Shown here in pieces: positions 7,453 to 19,200 of a stretch of DNA of 64,000 nucleotides (positions are counted from its first letter, which is position 1; every line of letters starts with the position of its first letter). The position numbers and the translations under genes were made by a program. The notes beneath the pieces are model-generated. The model saw only the letters and a program-made list of their open reading frames with translations, was not told the origin of the DNA and did no database searches. This DNA comes from Pseudoduganella namucuonensis (lineage in GTDB: Bacteria; Pseudomonadota; Gammaproteobacteria; Burkholderiales; Burkholderiaceae_D), in the NCBI RefSeq assembly GCF_900116645.1, contig NZ_FPBO01000020.1:83308-147307 (forward strand), in the 5' to 3' direction.

Positions 7453-9414
7453 CTAGCGGAACTTCTTCGAATGCCGGCGCCGCGTGGCGGCGTTCTGGTC
7501 CTGCAGCAGCGTGTCGACGCGCTCGGAGGCCTGGCGCGACAAATCCTGCGCCATCGCGATGTCGGGGAAGTATTCGGGCAGGCGGTAGCCCAGCCACGCG
7601 TAGGCCGAATACAGCCGGCAGGTGTCCTCCACCTCGTGCAGGCCGAGATGGTGCAGCGGCTGGCGCTCGGGGTCGAGCCGCGTGGGCTTGCTGCGCGAGA
7701 GCGAAATGGCCCAGTGCTCCCACGCGTTCTGCAGCGACATCACCTTGCCCGAAATCGGCACCAGCGACATGGTGAACTTCTCCGCCACCGACAGCGGCAG
7801 GCTGTCCAGCCATTCGGCGCGGCCGCTCTGGTCCTCCGTGATGCGGGGATAGAAGAAGCCGTCCGGCACGTCGATGTTGTGCACGAAGCGCTTGAGCAGC
7901 TTGGCCAGCGAGGTCTCGCCCGTGACCGAGGCGATGCGGTGCAGGTGCTCCAGCGTCGGCGCGACCGAGAAGCCGCTGGTGTTCAGCGGCGCCGGCTTTT
8001 CCTTCAGCAGCGCGCGCATCACCTGGTGCGTCTCGTCGTCGAAGCCCGCCACCAGGCCCTCCTCGTGGATGCCGTAGCGCCCCGCCCTGCCGGCGATCTG
8101 GCGCGCCAGCGCGGCCGGGATCTCCTCCTCCTCGTAGCCGTTGAACTTGACGCTGCTGGTCATGACGATGCGCTGGATCGGCATGTTCAGCCCCATCGCG
8201 ATGGCGTCCGTCCCCACCACCACGTCGGCCGCGCCGTCGCGGAAGCGCTGCGCCTGCGCGCGCCGCACCTCGGGCGAGAGGTTGCCGTACACGGTGGCCA
8301 CCGAGAGGCCCGCCTCCGTCACCATGTCGCGCCACATCAGCACATCGCGCCGCGAGAAGGCGATCAGCGCGTCGCCGCGGCGGATGTTCTTCAGCTTGCG
8401 CACGGACGTGGCCTCCACCGACAGCGGCCCCTTGCGCTTGAGCACATGCACCTCCAGCTGGCATTCCAGGCGCTCGGCCAGCGCCTCGATGGCGCGCCTG
8501 GCCTCCGGCGCGCCCACCAGGTAGACGGTGCGCGCGGGCGCGCCGCAGACGGCGGCGGTCCAGGCGGCGCCGCGGTCGCGGTCCGCCAGCATCTGGATCT
8601 CGTCGATCACGGCCACGTCCACCAGCGTGCGCGTGTCCAGCATTTCCACCGTGCTGGCCACGTGCGTCGCGCCCTCCACGACCCGCCGCTCCTCGCCCGT
8701 GACCAGGCTCACCGCCAGCGGCTTGCCGTGCGCGGTGAAGCCTTGCAGGCGCTCGTAGTTCTCCAGCGCCAGCAGGCGCAATGGCGCCAGGTAGATGCCG
8801 CTGGGCGCCTTGGCCAGCGCCTCGATGGCGCGGTGCGTCTTGCCGGAATTGGTGGGGCCGAGCAGCGCGATGAACTTGCGCGGCAGCCGGCGCGCCACCT
8901 CGAACGAGGCCGGGTATTCGGCCAGGTTGATGCTTTGCTTGGTGCGCTCGGCGTGGCGTTCCTCGCGCTGGCGTTCCACCGCGTGCTCCAGGCGCTGGCG
9001 CACGCGGTCGAACACCACGCCGGCCGGCTCGGAGGTTTGCAGGTCCTCCAGGGTGCGCAGGAAGGTCATGGCGTCCAGGCCGTAGTCCTCGCACTCGCCG
9101 GCCAGCTCGCGCACGAAGGCGGCGGCGCCGTCGTGCAGTTCGCGCACGGCCCGCTCGCCGGAGCGTTCCCGCAGCAGGTCCAGGCGCGTTTCGCGGTCCA
9201 TCTTGCGCCACTTGGACGGCTTGGCCAGCACGCCCTGGGCCGGGACCAGCTCGTACGGCACCGTCAGGCCGGCGTCGCGCACCTCGCCGGAAAAACGCAG
9301 GAACACGCGGCCCTCCATCTTCACCAGGTGGATGCCGCGGGCGGGCAGGCCCAGTTCGGAACAGAGTTGGTCGTCGTCGCTTTCGTGCTCGGGCGCGGAG
9401 TGGTTGCTGGTCAT
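7453..9414 (-). CDS. Suv3-like superfamily 2 RNA helicase
   Basis: A 653-residue helicase resembling the mitochondrial Suv3/SUPV3L1 family. Walker A is GPTNSGKT (residues 186-193), preceded by the family-typical RKFIALL. The DEIQ box is at 271-274 (VAVIDEIQML). Motif VI is seen as RQIAGRAGRYG, and GTDAIAMGLNMPIQR gives motif V. An N-terminal helical extension (about 180 aa) and a C-terminal region with the Suv3-like sequence complete it. Suv3 works with exoribonucleases in RNA turnover. Whether this copy does so here is inference. The start at 9414 gives MTSNHSAPEH. An in-frame extension upstream to 9522 would overlap the divergent yigZ start. The shared promoter region with yigZ is 78 bp long. 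Confidence 0.88.
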   Translation of the reverse strand: MTSNHSAPEHESDDDQLCSELGLPARGIHLVKMEGRVFLRFSGEVRDAGLTVPYELVPAQGVLAKPSKWRKMDRETRLDLLRERSGERAVRELHDGAAAFVRELAGECEDYGLDAMTFLRTLEDLQTSEPAGVVFDRVRQRLEHAVERQREERHAERTKQSINLAEYPASFEVARRLPRKFIALLGPTNSGKTHRAIEALAKAPSGIYLAPLRLLALENYERLQGFTAHGKPLAVSLVTGEERRVVEGATHVASTVEMLDTRTLVDVAVIDEIQMLADRDRGAAWTAAVCGAPARTVYLVGAPEARRAIEALAERLECQLEVHVLKRKGPLSVEATSVRKLKNIRRGDALIAFSRRDVLMWRDMVTEAGLSVATVYGNLSPEVRRAQAQRFRDGAADVVVGTDAIAMGLNMPIQRIVMTSSVKFNGYEEEEIPAALARQIAGRAGRYGIHEEGLVAGFDDETHQVMRALLKEKPAPLNTSGFSVAPTLEHLHRIASVTGETSLAKLLKRFVHNIDVPDGFFYPRITEDQSGRAEWLDSLPLSVAEKFTMSLVPISGKVMSLQNAWEHWAISLSRSKPTRLDPERQPLHHLGLHEVEDTCRLYSAYAWLGYRLPEYFPDIAMAQDLSRQASERVDTLLQDQNAATRRRHSKKFR

Positions 9415-9479
9415 GGCGGATGGCGTAGTGAACTCGGCCCGAGTATAGCGCGCCGTTCCCGGGCGTGTAGCGGGCAAGG

Positions 9480-9492
9480 TACAATCGCGCCC
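9480..9492 (+). promoter_or_regulatory. -10 box directly before the yigZ start (possible leaderless mRNA)
   Basis: TACAAT at 9480-9485 is only 7 bp from the ATG at 9493, and no Shine-Dalgarno sequence lies between. A transcript starting at the usual distance would begin at or within a few bases of the start codon. The -35 is weak. Confidence 0.4.
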
Positions 9493-10101
9493 ATGCCGCA
9501 ATCCATCACCGCCCCCGTCCACAGCGAACTACTGATCAAGAAAAGCCGCTTCATCGCCTGCGTGCAGCCGATGGCGGACCGCGCGTCGGCGCAGAAGGTG
9601 GTCGCCGAACTGTGGGCGCGCCATCCCGGCGCGGCGCACGTGTGCTGGGCGCTGCTGGCGGGCGGACAGTCGGCCGCGGTGGACGACGGGGAGCCCAGCG
9701 GCACGGCCGGCCGTCCCATGCTGGACGTGCTGCGGCACCAGGACCTGGAGGGCGTGCTGGCCACCGTGGTGCGCTATTTCGGCGGCGTGAAGCTGGGCGC
9801 GGGCGGGCTGGTGCGGGCTTACACGGACAGCGTGGCGCAGGCGCTGCTGAAGGCGGAGAAAGTGGCGATCGTCAAGCTGCGCGCGCTGCGCTGCACGGCG
9901 CCGTACGCGCTGGAGGGGCTGGTGCGGCGCGAGATCGAACTGGCCGGCGCCGCGCTGCTGCAAGTGGCGCACGGCGACCTGGTGACAGTGGAATTCAGCC
10001 TGCCCGAGGGCGACGCCGCCGCGCTGGTCGCACGGCTGGGCGAAGCTGGCCATGGGCGCATCGGCTGGCTGGAGGACGAGGACGAAGCCGGCCAAGACTG
10101 A
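9493..10101 (+). CDS. yigZ: YigZ/IMPACT-family protein
   Basis: A 202-residue protein of the UPF0029/IMPACT family. The signature lies at residues 64-75 (DDGEPSGTAGRP) and 94-111 (RYFGGVKLGAGGLVRAY). The N-terminus begins with the typical substrate-fold sequence ELLIKKSRFIACV, and a small C-terminal domain (DUF1949-like) follows from about residue 135. The biochemical role of YigZ in bacteria is not settled. Eukaryotic IMPACT modulates the Gcn2 stress kinase. It is divergent from the Suv3-like helicase and convergent with the giant adhesin gene, from which it is separated by a palindromic repeat. The length matches the family (about 200 aa). Confidence 0.9.
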   Translation: MPQSITAPVHSELLIKKSRFIACVQPMADRASAQKVVAELWARHPGAAHVCWALLAGGQSAAVDDGEPSGTAGRPMLDVLRHQDLEGVLATVVRYFGGVKLGAGGLVRAYTDSVAQALLKAEKVAIVKLRALRCTAPYALEGLVRREIELAGAALLQVAHGDLVTVEFSLPEGDAAALVARLGEAGHGRIGWLEDEDEAGQD

Positions 10102-10138
10102 CGCGGCTTCGCGACCGCGTTACGTCCGCGCAATACCG

Positions 10139-10188
10139 CCACTGCCGACGCCGATTGGGGCCTGACCCCGAAGCGGCGTCGGCAGTGG
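10139..10188. repeat. Palindromic intergenic element with GGGGCCTGACCCC core
   Basis: A 15-bp perfect inverted repeat (CCACTGCCGACGCCG at 10139-10153 and its complement at 10174-10188) encloses a 20-bp loop with GGGGCCTGACCCC, one base off the palindrome seen in sister copies at about 35.4, 35.5 and 49.3 kb. It lies between convergent yigZ and the adhesin gene, and could also act as a bidirectional terminator stem. Confidence 0.75.
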
Positions 10189-10201
10189 CGGGCGGCGGGG
10201 A

Positions 10202-13200
10202 TTATTTGCAGGCGGCGATTTTCCGGGTTTCCTTCTTGGGCTTCTGGCCATCCGCCTTCTCGTCCTTCTTCTCTTCCTTCTTGTCCTTGTCGTCCTTTTT
10301 CTCGTCGGCTTTGGCGGCGGACGCGGAGGCGTCGCCGGTCGTGGCGCCGCCGAAGCTGTTGTCGCCGCCGCCCACGGTTTGCTGTTCGAACGCCTGCGCC
10401 AGCATCGTGGCCGCCGGGGCGGTGGTCGTTGACGATGCCGATGTCGTCGCGGTGGCGGTCTGCGTGGCGGCGGGTTCCGGCTTCGGCGCTTCCACCGGCG
10501 TCGATTTGCCGCTTTGCGCGCCGCTGGCGGCCTTGGACGCCAGATCGGCGGCCTGGCGCGCCGCCTCCCCGGCCGAGGCGGCCGCGGAGGCTTTTGCGGC
10601 GGCGTCGGCGCTCGCCTTGGCGGCCGCGTCGGCCGCGGCCTTGTCCGCCGCCGCCTTGGCCGCGGATTCCGCCGCCTTCGCGGCCGCTTCCGCCGCGGCT
10701 TTCGCGGCCGCCTCGGACGCCGCCTGTTCCGCCGCCGCTTTGGCCGCGGCGTCGGCCGCTGCCTTGTCGGCGGCGGCCTTCGCGGCGGCTTCGGCCGCGG
10801 CCTGATCCGCCGCCGCTTTGGCCGCGGCTTCCGCCGCCGCTTTGGACGCCGCCTCTTCCGCCGCCTTGGCCGCCGCTTCGGCCGCGGCCTTGGCGGCGGC
10901 TTCGGTTGCCGCTTGGGCCGCGGCGTCGGCGGCGGCTTTGTCGGCGGCCGCTTTCGCCGCCGCGTCGGCGGCGGCTTTGTCGGCCGCCGCCTTGGCGGCG
11001 GCATCGGCTGCCGCCTTCTCGGCCGCGGCTTTCGCCGCCGCCTCCGCCGCGGCCTTGGCGGCGGCGTCGGCGGCTGCCTTGTCGGCCGCTGCCTTGGCGG
11101 CGGCTTCCGCGGCGGCCTTGTCGCCGGCCGCCTTCGCCGCCGCGTCCGCCGCGGCCTTGGCGGCGGCGTCTGCCACCGCCTTCTCCGCCGCCGCCTTGGC
11201 GGCCGCCGCTGCCGCGGCCTCGGCCGCATCGGCGGCCGCCTTGTCCGCCGCGGCCTTCGCCGCCGCTTCCGCCGCCGCGGCTTCGGCGGCCGCTTTCGCG
11301 GCGGCTTCGGCGGCGGCGTTGTCCAACAAGGTCGATGAGATGACGGGGGTGGCGCCCGCGAAGGCACCGGCGGGCGCCACCACGGTGCCGGTGGGCCCTT
11401 CCGCGCGCAGCGTGATCGCGCCGCCGCCGCTGTCCACGGAGGCCGCCGCGTCCACCACCACGTTGCCGTTCCGCGCCAGCATCGCGATCGGCGCGCTGGC
11501 GGTGTTGGTCAGCCGCGCCGCCGCGCCCAGCGTGACGCTGGTGCTGGCCGTGAGGCCTATGCCCGCGCCGCTGGTGATGGCCGTGTTCACGGTCAGCGGG
11601 CTGCGCGCGGTCAGGCTCACGGCGCCGGACGCGGAGATCGCCCCCGGCCCGTTCGCCGCCAGCGCCCCCGTGTTGTCGATGACGATATCGCCGCCCGTGT
11701 TGCCGATGGCGCCCAGGCCGAGCGTGCCCACTCCGCTGATGTTGGTGAACGCGATGTGGCCCGCGCCGCCGTTGGCCGCCGCGAACGTGGCCACGTGGTT
11801 TTCACCCGTCAGTACGATGCCGTTCCTGGCCGAGATATCCAGGCCGTTCGCCGTGATGGTTTCGCCGCCGCTCCGGCCGAAGGCGCCGTTGTTGACGAAC
11901 TTCACGGTGCCTGTCACGCCCGGGGCGGCGACGACGCCGCCGCCCGCCAGCGTCATCGCGCCGGTGTGGGCGGCGTCGCCCAGCACCAGGTTCGGCGTGG
12001 CGAAGGCCGCCATGTCGCGCGCATTCAGCAGCAGGCCGTCGCCGCTGTCCTCGCCGGCCAGCGAGCTGAATGCCATCGGCCGCGCCGCGTCGAAGGAATT
12101 GACGCTCACGCGATTGGCCGCCCCGCCGGCGGAGCGCACCGCGCTGCCGTTGTACACGTCGATTTCGTTGGCCACCAGCGCCACGTTGCCGGCGTTCGAC
12201 GCCACGTCCGCGTTGATCGCGAGCGGGCCCGCTCCCGCGTTGAGGGCGAGGTCGCCCAGCGCGGTGAGCGCGCCGTCCACGGCCGCCACGCCGTTCACCG
12301 ACAAGGCGCCGCCCGCCGCGCCGCGCACGGCGGCGATGGTGTTGGCGCCATCCAGCATGGCCGCGCCCGAGGTGGCGAGCTCCAGCCGCTGCACCGCCAG
12401 CGCCGTGCCGCTCAGCTGCGACAGGCCGCCCGCGCCGGTGGACGCCTTCAGCGTGTTGGCCGCGATGTCCCCCAGCGTCAGCGCGCCGGTCGTCTGCGTG
12501 ATGTCCACCGTGCCCATGGCGCCGGTGATGGCGCCGCCGGTCTGGCTGAAGGCGCCGGTGACGGTCAGCCCGGCCGCCGCCGCGCCGTTCAGCGTGCCGC
12601 CCGTTTGCGCGTAGGTGGCCGTGGTCAGCGTGCCTGCGGCGAGGCTCGCCGCGCCGCCGTTCTGCCGATAGGCGCCGATGGCCGAAGACGCGCCGCCCAG
12701 CGTCAGCGCGCCACCGTCGACCGTCAGCCGGCCAGCGCCGGACAGGTCGCCGAGCGTGGCCTGGGCGCCGTCGCCCGAGAGCGTCATGGCGCCGTCGATT
12801 CTGGTCGGCCCGGTCACCGTCAGCGCGCCGCCGGAAACGGCCAGCGCGCCGCCCAGGTCGAGCGCGGCCACGGTCTGCGCGCCGCCCGCGTACTGCACCG
12901 GCAGCGAGGCGTCGATGGCCACGCTGTCGCCGGCGGCCGGCAGCGCGCCGCCGCTCCAGTTGGCGGCGTCGCTCCAGTTCATGGTGCCGAAGGCGTTGCT
13001 GAAATAGGCTGTGGCGGCCGGCAGGTAATCGATGCGCGCCGCCTCGCCGGTGGCCAGCGAGTAGCCGGTCTGGTAGCCCGCCGCGCCGGTGAAGCTGGAG
13101 AACACGCCGGTGCGCCCGCCGCCTTGCGTGACGACGGCGATGTTCGCGTTGGCCACCGGGACGTAGGCGCCTATCGGGGCCACCGTGAGGTTGCCGTCCA

Positions 13201-16200
13201 GCGCAACCGCGCCGGACACGGCCAGCTTGTCGGCCTGGCCCGGTCCCGCGCCGGCCACGTCGATCAACAGGCTGCCGCCCGCGCCCTGCGTGTAGTTGCC
13301 CGTGATGGTCAGGGTGCCGGCCGCGCCGGCCGCGCCGGGGCTGACCTTGCCCAGGTTGGTCAGCGTGCCGCCGCTCAAACCGATGGCGCCCCGGCCGGAG
13401 ATTTCACCGGTGGCGGCCAGCGTCAGGCCGGCGTTGTCCAGCTTGACCAGCGAGCTGCCGCCGCCGATGTCGATCTTGCCCGCCAGCGTGGTGGCCGCGC
13501 TGCCCAGCGACAGCGCGGCGTTGCCGGTCAGCGCCAGCGTGCTGTTCGCGCCCAGCTCCAGGCCCTCGACGGAGGTGGGGCCGAAGGCGCCGTTCAGCGT
13601 CACGGTGAGGGTGTCCGGCCGCGCGATGTGCACGGTCTGCGCAGCCGTCGGCAGGCCGGCCTGCCAGTTGGCGGCGTCGCTCCACAGGCCGGAGGTGTAG
13701 ACGCCGCCCGTGTTGCGGGTCCAGTAATTGTCCGACGCCACGGCGGCCAGGCGCACCGCGTGGTAGGAGGGGCTGACCTTGGACAGCGCGAAGCCGCTGA
13801 CGGCGGGCAGCGCGCCGGCGATCGCCGCGCCGCCGCTGCGCAGCACGTCGAACACGTCGCCGGCGGAATACGCGGCGGCCAGGTCGCTGCGGCTGATGGT
13901 GGTGCCCGCGCCGACGGTGACCGTGCCGCTGGCCACCACCTGGTCGTAGGAGACCGGCGTGGTCAGCTCGGTGTAGATCAGGCCGGCCGAGGTGTCCAGG
14001 TCGCCCGTGATGCTCAGCGTGCCGATGGTGCCGGTGCCGCCCGGCGCGAGCGCGCCCGCGTTGGTGACGTTGGCGACCACGGTGCCGTTGCCCAGCAAGG
14101 TGCCCTTGTTGACCAGCGCGCCGCCCCCCGCCTGCACCGTGGCGCCCCCGGCGATGGCGATGGAGCCGCTGTTGGTGTTGGCTGTGAGCCCGGACAGCAC
14201 TAGCGTGCCGTTGTGGACGGCGATGGCGCCGGTGACCTCGTTGGCCGCGATGGACAGCGTCTGCGCGCCTGCAACCGTCTTGACCACGCTGCCGGCGCTG
14301 ACCAGGCCCGCGCCGCCGGACAGCGGCGCCGCGTGCGTGCCGGTCAGCCGGATCGTGCCGCCCGAGCCGTTGGCCATCGAGGCGCCCGCGCCCAGCAGCA
14401 CCTGGCCGCCGGCGCCGCCGATCTCCAGCACCGCGCCGGCCTGGTTGGTCGAGGCGCCCGCGCCCAGGGTCAGCGCGCCGGTGACGGTGGTGGCGCCGAA
14501 GTTGTTCAGGCTGGCGGTGGTCTCGGCCGCGCCGATGTCCAGCGCGGCGCCGCCGGCCACCGTGACGGCGGCCGTGTCGGCCAGGCGTTCGGCCGCGCCC
14601 AGGGTCAGCGTGCCGCCGCTGACGTTCACCACGGCGCCCGCGTGCGTGCCGGACAGCGTGCTGGCGCCGCCGGCCTGCGCCAAGGTGCCGGTGCCCAGGT
14701 TGGCCGACACGGTGGCGCCGTTCAGCGTGTAGCCGCCCGCCGCCTGCACGGTGCCGCCGCCGGTGAGCGCGCCGGACAGCGCCAGGCTGCCCATGGTTTC
14801 GGTGTAGCCGCCGGTGTCCAGCGTGGCGCCGGCGGCCACCGTGACGGCGGCGGTGTCGGCCACGCGCTCGCCCGCGCCCAAGGTCAGCGCGCCGCTGGAG
14901 ACGGTCAGCGCCTTGCCCGCGTAGCTGCCGTTCAGCGTCACCGCGCCGGCCACCGTCAACGCCCCGTCCAGCACACCGTTCACCACGCCGCCGGTCAGCG
15001 TCGTGCCCGAGGTGGCGACCAGCGTGGCGCTGCCGGTCACGGTGCCGCCGGCGGCGATGCTGGCCACCGTCTCGGCGTTGGCGCTGTAGTTGAAGGTGGC
15101 GCCCGAGGCCACCGTCAGCGTGGCGGTGTCGGCCAGGCGCTCGGCGGCGCCCAGTGTCAGCGTGCCGCCGGCGACGTCCACCGCGTTGCCCGCGTGGGTG
15201 CCGCTCAGCGTGGTGGCGCCGCCGGCGTGGGTCAGCGTGCCTGCGCCGAGATTGGCCGTGACGGCGCCGCCGTTCAGGGTGTAGCCGGTGGTGGAGGTCA
15301 GCGTGCCGTTGCCGGACAGCGCGCCCTCGCTGGTGAAGCTGGCCACCGTGTCGGCGCCGGACATCTTCAGCGTGCCAGCCGCGCCTATGGTCAGCGCGGC
15401 GGTGTCGACCAGGCGGTCGGCCGCGCCCAGCGCCAGCGTGCCGCCGTTCACGGCCACCGCGCCGCCCGCGTAGGTCCCGCCCAGCGTGGTCGAGCCGCTC
15501 TGCTGCGACAGCGTCCCGCCGGCCAGGTTGGCCGACACCGCGCCGCCGCTGAACGTGAAGCCGGAGGTCGCGGTCAGCAGGCCCGCGCCGCCGATGTCGC
15601 CACCGCTGGCCACGCTGGCCACGGTGTTGTCCGCGCCCAGCGCCAGCGTGGCGCCGGCGCCGATGGTCACGGCCGCCGACGACGCCAGCCGGTTGGCGCC
15701 GGACACGGTCAGCGTGCCGCCGTTGACGTTGACGGTGTTCCCCGCGAACGCGCCGCTCAGCGTGGTGCTGCCCGCCCCTTGCGTCAGCGTGCCGGCGCCG
15801 AGGTTGGCGGACACGGTGCCGCCGTTGAGCGTGTAGCCCTGTGCCGCAGTCAGCGTGCCGGAGCCGCCGATCGCGCCGCTGCTGGTCAGCCTGCCGCTGG
15901 TGCCGACATCGGCGCCCAGGTCCAGGGTGCCCAGCGGGCCGATGGTGATGCTGGACGCGGTCAGCCCGCCCAGCGCGCCCACCGACAGCGTGCCGCCCGT
16001 GACGGACGTGCCGCCCGTGTAGTTGTTGACGGCGTTGAAGCGCGTGGTGCCGGCGCCGGACTTGATGACGTTGCCGGCGCCGCCGATGGCGCCGTCGAAG
16101 ACCTCCTCCGTCGCCGACGTCAGCTGCAGCCTGGCGCCGCCGGCCAGCGTGACCGCGCCCGACTGCGCCAGGCCCTGTCCCACCTGCAGCGTGCCGCCCG

Positions 16201-19200
16201 TGACGGCCAGCGTGCCCGTGTTGGTCCACGGCGTGGCGATGCTGGCGCCGGCGGTGGCGACCGCGCCGCTGGTGGCCAGGCCCGTCAGGCCGCCGATCAA
16301 GCCGCCCAGCGTGGTGCCGCCCGCGCCGGACAGCGTCAGGCTGTGCGGCAGGCCGTCGCCGAAGCCGGTCACGCCGCCGGTCAGGCCGAGCGCGCCGCCC
16401 GCCGTCAGCGTGGGGTTGGCCGACAGCGTCACCTCGCCCGCATAGGACTGGGCGCCGGTGGTGGTCACCGAGCCCGCCAGCGCGGCCTTGCCGGCCACCG
16501 TCAACGCCCCCAGGGCCTGGCCGCCGCCGCCCACCACGCCGCCGAATTCCACGTTGTCGCCGCCGCCCGCGCCGTTGGCGGTGACGGACAGCTTGCTGGC
16601 CAGGGCGCTGCGCAGCGTCGACGAGAACGCGACGTCCGAGCCGGACATGGTGGTGTCGCCGGCCAGCGTGACGGCGCCGGTGTAGGCCTGCGCGCCCGTG
16701 GACGTGATGGCGCCGCCGACCAGCGTGATGGCGTTCGAGGCCGAGTTCAGCGTGATGCCGCCGCCCGTGCTGGCCATGGCGCCCGCCGAAATCGCGCCCG
16801 ATGTCACCGTGCGCAGCGTGATGTCGCCGCCGGCGGCGGGCAGGCCGCCCACGGACAGCGCGCCGCCCTCGCGCGCGATGGTCAGCGCGCCGCCAATGGT
16901 GGCCGGCAGGGTCGGTTGCGCGTAGGCGCCGCCCGCGCCGTAGTACAGGCTGATGGCGACGGGCGTGCCGCCCGAGGCGATGGTGAGCGCGTTGCTGAAT
17001 GCATTTCCCGTATTGGCCAGCAGCACGCTGGCGCCGTTGCCGACCGTGATGGCCGGCGTGGCGTTCGTCGCCAGGCTCAGCGCCGTGCCTCCGGCCTGCG
17101 TCACGCCGCCGGCGGCGTTGATGGTCAGCGCGCCGTTGGCGACCGAAACGTCGCCCAGCGCCAGGGCGCCGCCGGAGTGCACCGTGGCGGCGGCGCCATT
17201 GGCGGTCAGCGCCACGGGGCCGGTGAACTGGTTGGCCTGGTCCAGCACCACGGCGTTGCCGGCGCCGGGCGCGAAGGTGGCCGCGCCGGCGCCGGCGGCC
17301 TGGGTGATGATGCCCGTCTGCGAGATGGCCGCGCCGGACACGGAAAGCGTGCCGCTGCCCACCGTCAGCGCATCCAGCGCCATCGGCGTGGTGGAACGCA
17401 GGGCCACGTTGTTGGCGCCCGAGTTGGACACCTTCACGCCGTTGAACTGGTTGCCGGTGTGGACCAGCGTGACCGCTCCGGCGCCGGCCGCGAGGTCCAG
17501 CATGCCGCCGACCTTCCAGCCGGCGGACTGGCCGATGCCGCCCGATCCGGCCGCCAGCGTGGCGTTGCCGTCCACGTCCAGCGCGTCCGAGATGGTCAGC
17601 GCGGCGCCCGACTTCAAGCTGAGGTTGCCGTCCACCGACAGCGCGCCAGCCAGTTCCAGCGTGCCGCCGGCCGCGATGCTGAGCCCCGCCCCCGTGCCGG
17701 CCATTGTCGCGGTGCTGGCCACGCCGGCGCCGGAGGCCAGTTTCAATTCGTCGTTGAAGGCCAGCGCGCCCACCGTCACCGCGCCGCTGGCGGCATCGCC
17801 GATGTTGATCGCGCTGAAGCCGTCGCTGAACATGGTGGCGAAGTTGGCCGCGCTCAGGCTCAGCGAGCCGGCCGCGCCGGCCAGGCCTATCGTGGTGCCC
17901 GCCGTGTGCTGGCGGATGTTGAGCACACCGCCGGCGCCCTGCAGGGCCGAGCCGATGGCCATCTTGTCGGCCACCAGCGTGATCACACCCGCGCCGGCGT
18001 CGATGCCGCCATTGTTGACCACCATGCCGCTGGCCGAGGCGGCGTCCGTGATGTGGATGCCGCCGGTGGCGGCGAGCGTGCCGCCGGCGAGCTCCACGCC
18101 GCTGGCGGCGGCGCTGGCGCCGCGCATGGTGATGGAGCCGGCGCCCGCGTTCAGGCTGCCCAGCACGCGGATGCCGGCGCCGCCCGCGTTGGCGGCGTTG
18201 GAGGCGTAGCCGGCACCATCCGCGCCGCCGGAGAAGGTGATGTTGCCGCCGTTGGTGGCGACGGTGGCGCCGCTTTCGACCAGGATGCCGCCCGCCTTGT
18301 CGCCATCGGCGTCGGCGCGCAGGTTCACATCCAGCTTGCCCGCGCTGGAGGAGATGGCGGCGCTGCCCTCCAGCTTGATGTCGCGGTGCGCCAGCAGCGA
18401 CAGCGCCGCGTCGGCGCCGCCGGTCTTGGCGATGGCGCCGGCCAGCGTGATGTCGCCGTCCTCAGCGCCGCCGGCGCTGGTGGTGATGGTGACGCTGGTG
18501 CCGTTGTTGAGCGCGGTCTGGATGGTGGCGATGGAGATCACGGCGCCGTCGCCGGTGGTGTTGAAATCTCCCGTCGCGGCGGGATCGAGCAACACCACCT
18601 TGGCGTCGGCGACGCCGGCCTTGATGGTCACGCTGTTCGGGTCCAGCAGCCAGGTGCCGGCCTTGCCCTTGGCGGCGGAGGCGTCCGCCGCCTGGCCGAT
18701 GTCGAGCATGCGCTTGCCGGAGGTTTCGATCAGCCCGCCGTCGCCGCCCTGCGCGCCGCCGCGCGCCGAGATGGCGCCATGGGCGGCGGTGGCGCCGTCT
18801 GCCCACAGCACCACCTTGCCGCCGTCGCCGTTGGCGGTGGCGTCGGCGCGGATGGCCGTCCCGGCCGCCGCGTAGCTGGCCTGCGCGTTGCGCACGGCGG
18901 GATTGCCGCCCTGGTAGTCGCCGCCCATCAGCACCGTGCCGCCGCCGGTGGCGCCGGAGGCGTCCAGCGTGGCGCTGTCCAGCAGCGCCACGCGCTCGCC
19001 GGTGACTTCGATGGCGCCGCCCTTCGTTCCGGTGGCCGCGACCGAGGCCGCGCCGTCCACCGTCGCGCTTTTCGCCGCGCGCAGGAACACGCGCCCGCCC
19101 TCGCGCGCCACGCCGCTGGCGTTGAGCGCGCCGCTGTTTTTCACCAGCACGCCGGCCATGCCGATGCGGCCCGCCTCGCTGATCACCTGCCCCACGTTGG

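Noticed and set aside
10550..11320. Alanine-rich repeat DNA considered as a CRISPR or satellite array
   Set aside because: Repeats have no constant spacer pattern and code in one frame for an Ala-rich helix.
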